DNA of 34,771 bases, from assembly GCA_902496645.1 (NCBI GenBank), contig CABVBR010000009.1:1-34771 (forward strand), written 5' to 3'. This DNA comes from an uncultured Collinsella sp. GTDB lineage: Bacteria; Actinomycetota; Coriobacteriia; Coriobacteriales; Coriobacteriaceae. Of the stretch, positions 33,474 to 34,771 are shown in pieces. The notes beneath the pieces are model-generated. The model was given only the letters and a program-made list of their open reading frames with translations, was not told the DNA's origin and searched no databases. Made by a program: the position numbers and the translations under genes. Every line of letters begins with the position of its first letter. Within the stretch, counting starts at the first letter, position 1.

Positions 33474-33523
33474 ATGGAAAGCGCATCCCGGAATGGAGGT
33501 CCAAACTGGGATGCGCTTTCCAT
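33474..33523. terminator. Hairpin terminator between patatin and thiE genes
   Basis: Perfect 16-bp stem ATGGAAAGCGCATCCC / GGGATGCGCTTTCCAT with an 18-nt loop, between convergent genes. No U tract on the plus side, so termination strength is uncertain. Confidence 0.55.
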
Positions 33524-33565
33524 TGCTGAAGATATGAAGCTGCGAATCGGCTGCACGGCTTATGC

Positions 33566-34261
33566 TTATGCCTGCTGCCAGGTGTCGACGAGCTCCTTGG
33601 CTGCGGCGTGGGGGTCGTCGGCACCGCAGACGGCGCTCACCACAAAGAAGCCGTCGACGCCGGTGGCCTTGAGCTGCGGCAGATCGGCCGTCTTGACGCC
33701 GCCGCCCACCACGATGGGTACGGGGCTTGCCGCATGGAGGGCTGCCAGGTCCTCAAAGCTCTTGGTGATGATGGAACCGTCGGCCGCGCGTCCGCAATCG
33801 CGCTTGGTCTCGGTCTCGTGGAGCGGGCCTATGCCCAGGTAGTCGACCAGGCTCATGTCGGCGGTCTTGACGTACTCGAGCATCTCCTCGCAACGGGCCG
33901 AAAGACCCACGATGGCATCGGGGCCCAGCAGCTTGCGACAGACCTCGACGGGGATGTCGCTCTGACCCACGTGCACGCCGTCGACAGCGATGCCCTGCTC
34001 GCGCGCGGCGAGCACGCAGTCAAGGCGGTCGTCGATCAGCAAGGCGACCTGACCGGTCTTGCCGGCTTGAGCGATAGCCTGCGCGGCGTCGTCGGTCAGC
34101 GCGATGATCTCGCGGGCACTTGCCACCTTGGAGCGCACCTGGATGCAGGTAAAGCCGGCGTCGAGTGCCTGGGCCACTACATCGCCCACGGGGCGCCCGA
34201 GCGTGTTTTCGGGGCCGAGTACCAGATAGGCCGAGATATCAAGGTTGTCGCGGATGCTCAT
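33566..34261 (-). CDS. thiE: Thiamine-phosphate synthase
   Basis: A 231-residue TIM-barrel enzyme that joins HMP-PP to thiazole phosphate to make thiamin phosphate. Conserved segments are CIQVRSK, LLIDDRLDCVLA, DGVHVGQSDIP, YLGIGPLHETETKRDCG and PIVVGGGV, in the usual order. The TETK segment and following glycine-rich region form the pyrophosphate site. Length is typical. The ATG overlaps the stop of the thiamin-binding protein gene by four bases, so translation is coupled in the thiM-thiE operon. Confidence 0.92.
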   Translation of the reverse strand: MSIRDNLDISAYLVLGPENTLGRPVGDVVAQALDAGFTCIQVRSKVASAREIIALTDDAAQAIAQAGKTGQVALLIDDRLDCVLAAREQGIAVDGVHVGQSDIPVEVCRKLLGPDAIVGLSARCEEMLEYVKTADMSLVDYLGIGPLHETETKRDCGRAADGSIITKSFEDLAALHAASPVPIVVGGGVKTADLPQLKATGVDGFFVVSAVCGADDPHAAAKELVDTWQQA

Positions 34262-34599
34262 CGTGCTTCCTCCTGCTTCTTGATCTGTGCTTCCATGCGC
34301 TCGAGTTTGCCGGTCATGGTGTCGGTAAATCCGGGTCGAATATCGGCTTTGAGCACGACTTCGGTGCGGATGCCCTTGCTCGCTAACACAAAGGTTGCGT
34401 CGCGCACGACCTGCATGACCTCGTCCCAGTCGCCCTCGATCTCGGTGAACATCGAGGTGGTGCGGTTGGGAAGGCCGCTCTCGCGAATGACGCGCACGAC
34501 CTCGGCGACCTCGGCGGACAGCTCATCGCCGGTGCCGCACGGGGCGATGGCCACGGCGACGAGCGTGTTCATGCCGGCGTTGGTTGCGGGTTCGGACAT
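34258..34599 (-). CDS. MTH1187-family thiamin-binding protein
   Basis: A 113-residue protein of the MTH1187/YkoF-like family (Thiamine_BP). It reads MNTLVAVAIAPCGTGDELSAEVAEVV, then RTTSMFTEIEGDWDEVMQVVRDA and VLKADIRPG, the standard strands of this ferredoxin-like fold. Family members bind thiamin or its hydroxymethylpyrimidine part. Position between thiM and thiE supports a role in thiamin salvage. Start ATG at 34599 uses GAGGAGG inside the end of thiM; an ATG at 34572 is also possible. Confidence 0.85.
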   Translation of the reverse strand: MSEPATNAGMNTLVAVAIAPCGTGDELSAEVAEVVRVIRESGLPNRTTSMFTEIEGDWDEVMQVVRDATFVLASKGIRTEVVLKADIRPGFTDTMTGKLERMEAQIKKQEEAR

Positions 34600-34602
34600 G
34601 GC

Positions 34603-34771
34603 TTATGCCTCCTCGAGCTCGAGTCGGTTATCGGCGATGTCTTGGGCGGTTGCGCGGTAGAGCTCGTCGATAAAGGCGACCTTAAAGCTTGCCGGGGCAT
34701 CGGCGACAGCGGCGGCACGCGTGCCGGCAACGTTGTAGACGGCGGCGCCGCAGATGGCTGCCGTAAACGGG
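34603..34771 (-). CDS. thiM: Hydroxyethylthiazole kinase, C-terminal part
   Basis: Only the last 55 or so codons lie in the window, so the start is beyond the edge. The visible end reads PFTAAICGAAVYNVAG...APASFKVAFIDELYRAT, matching the ThiM ending GxGSFxxxLLDxLYxLT. ThiM phosphorylates the thiazole alcohol salvaged from thiamin breakdown, which fits the thiE gene nearby. The stop codon is three bases before the next gene's ATG, so they are co-transcribed. The family assignment rests on a short segment plus context. Confidence 0.75.
   Translation of the reverse strand, partial: PFTAAICGAAVYNVAGTRAAAVADAPASFKVAFIDELYRATAQDIADNRLELEEA

Overview
This GC-rich window looks like the chromosome of a gut Coriobacteriia, most plausibly Collinsella or a close relative. 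That is an inference from gene content, strong GGAG-type ribosome binding sites, frequent GTG/TTG starts and the family mix; no 16S gene is present. I found no rRNA, tRNA, CRISPR array, complete insertion sequence or prophage.

Layout. 1-4.8 kb: the end of a ClC chloride channel gene, an EFR1-type flavodoxin/ferredoxin, an EamA exporter, an inverted-repeat element of about 186 bp, and a GntR(YtrA-type)-ABC ATPase-ABC permease operon with a candidate operator over its promoter. 4.8-5.1 kb: a very regular noncoding array of eight 15-bp half-sites, alternating in orientation with exact 40-bp spacing. 5.2-16.1 kb: mostly housekeeping genes, namely prfC, a YhhQ-type queuosine-precursor transporter with a promoter and a preQ1-I-like leader, an SDR oxidoreductase, ung, an EamA exporter divergent from a LysR regulator, a MATE transporter, rlmA-like and rsmJ-like rRNA methyltransferases, small membrane proteins, a CxxC mini-protein and a GNAT acetyltransferase. 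16.4-24.7 kb: a TetM/EF-G-like GTPase, two paralogous Orc1/Cdc6-like AAA+ ATPases of unknown role, a GNAT gene coupled to a short UvrA (UvrA2-like), and trmL. Four copies of a 29-bp palindrome sit at gene ends in this stretch. 24.7-27.2 kb: a CobW-type GTPase, an ArsC/Spx-like protein, a flavodoxin-family reductase and a probable IS30 transposase remnant. 27.3-32.3 kb: a small membrane protein and two related cyclic-di-GMP proteins (GGDEF-PAS-GGDEF-like, and GGDEF-PAS-GGDEF-like-GGDEF-EAL). 32.6-34.8 kb: a patatin-like phospholipase and a thiamin salvage operon (thiM end, MTH1187-family thiamin-binding protein, thiE).

Functional links. Several genes serve translation and RNA modification (prfC, rlmA-like, rsmJ, TetM-like GTPase, trmL, and the queuosine precursor transporter). 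The two GGDEF proteins probably set c-di-GMP levels together. The thi genes recycle the thiazole moiety and join it to HMP-PP. The most unusual parts are the 40-bp-periodic alternating array before prfC, and the tandem AAA+ ATPase locus with 10-bp-phased upstream repeats and palindromes at gene ends.
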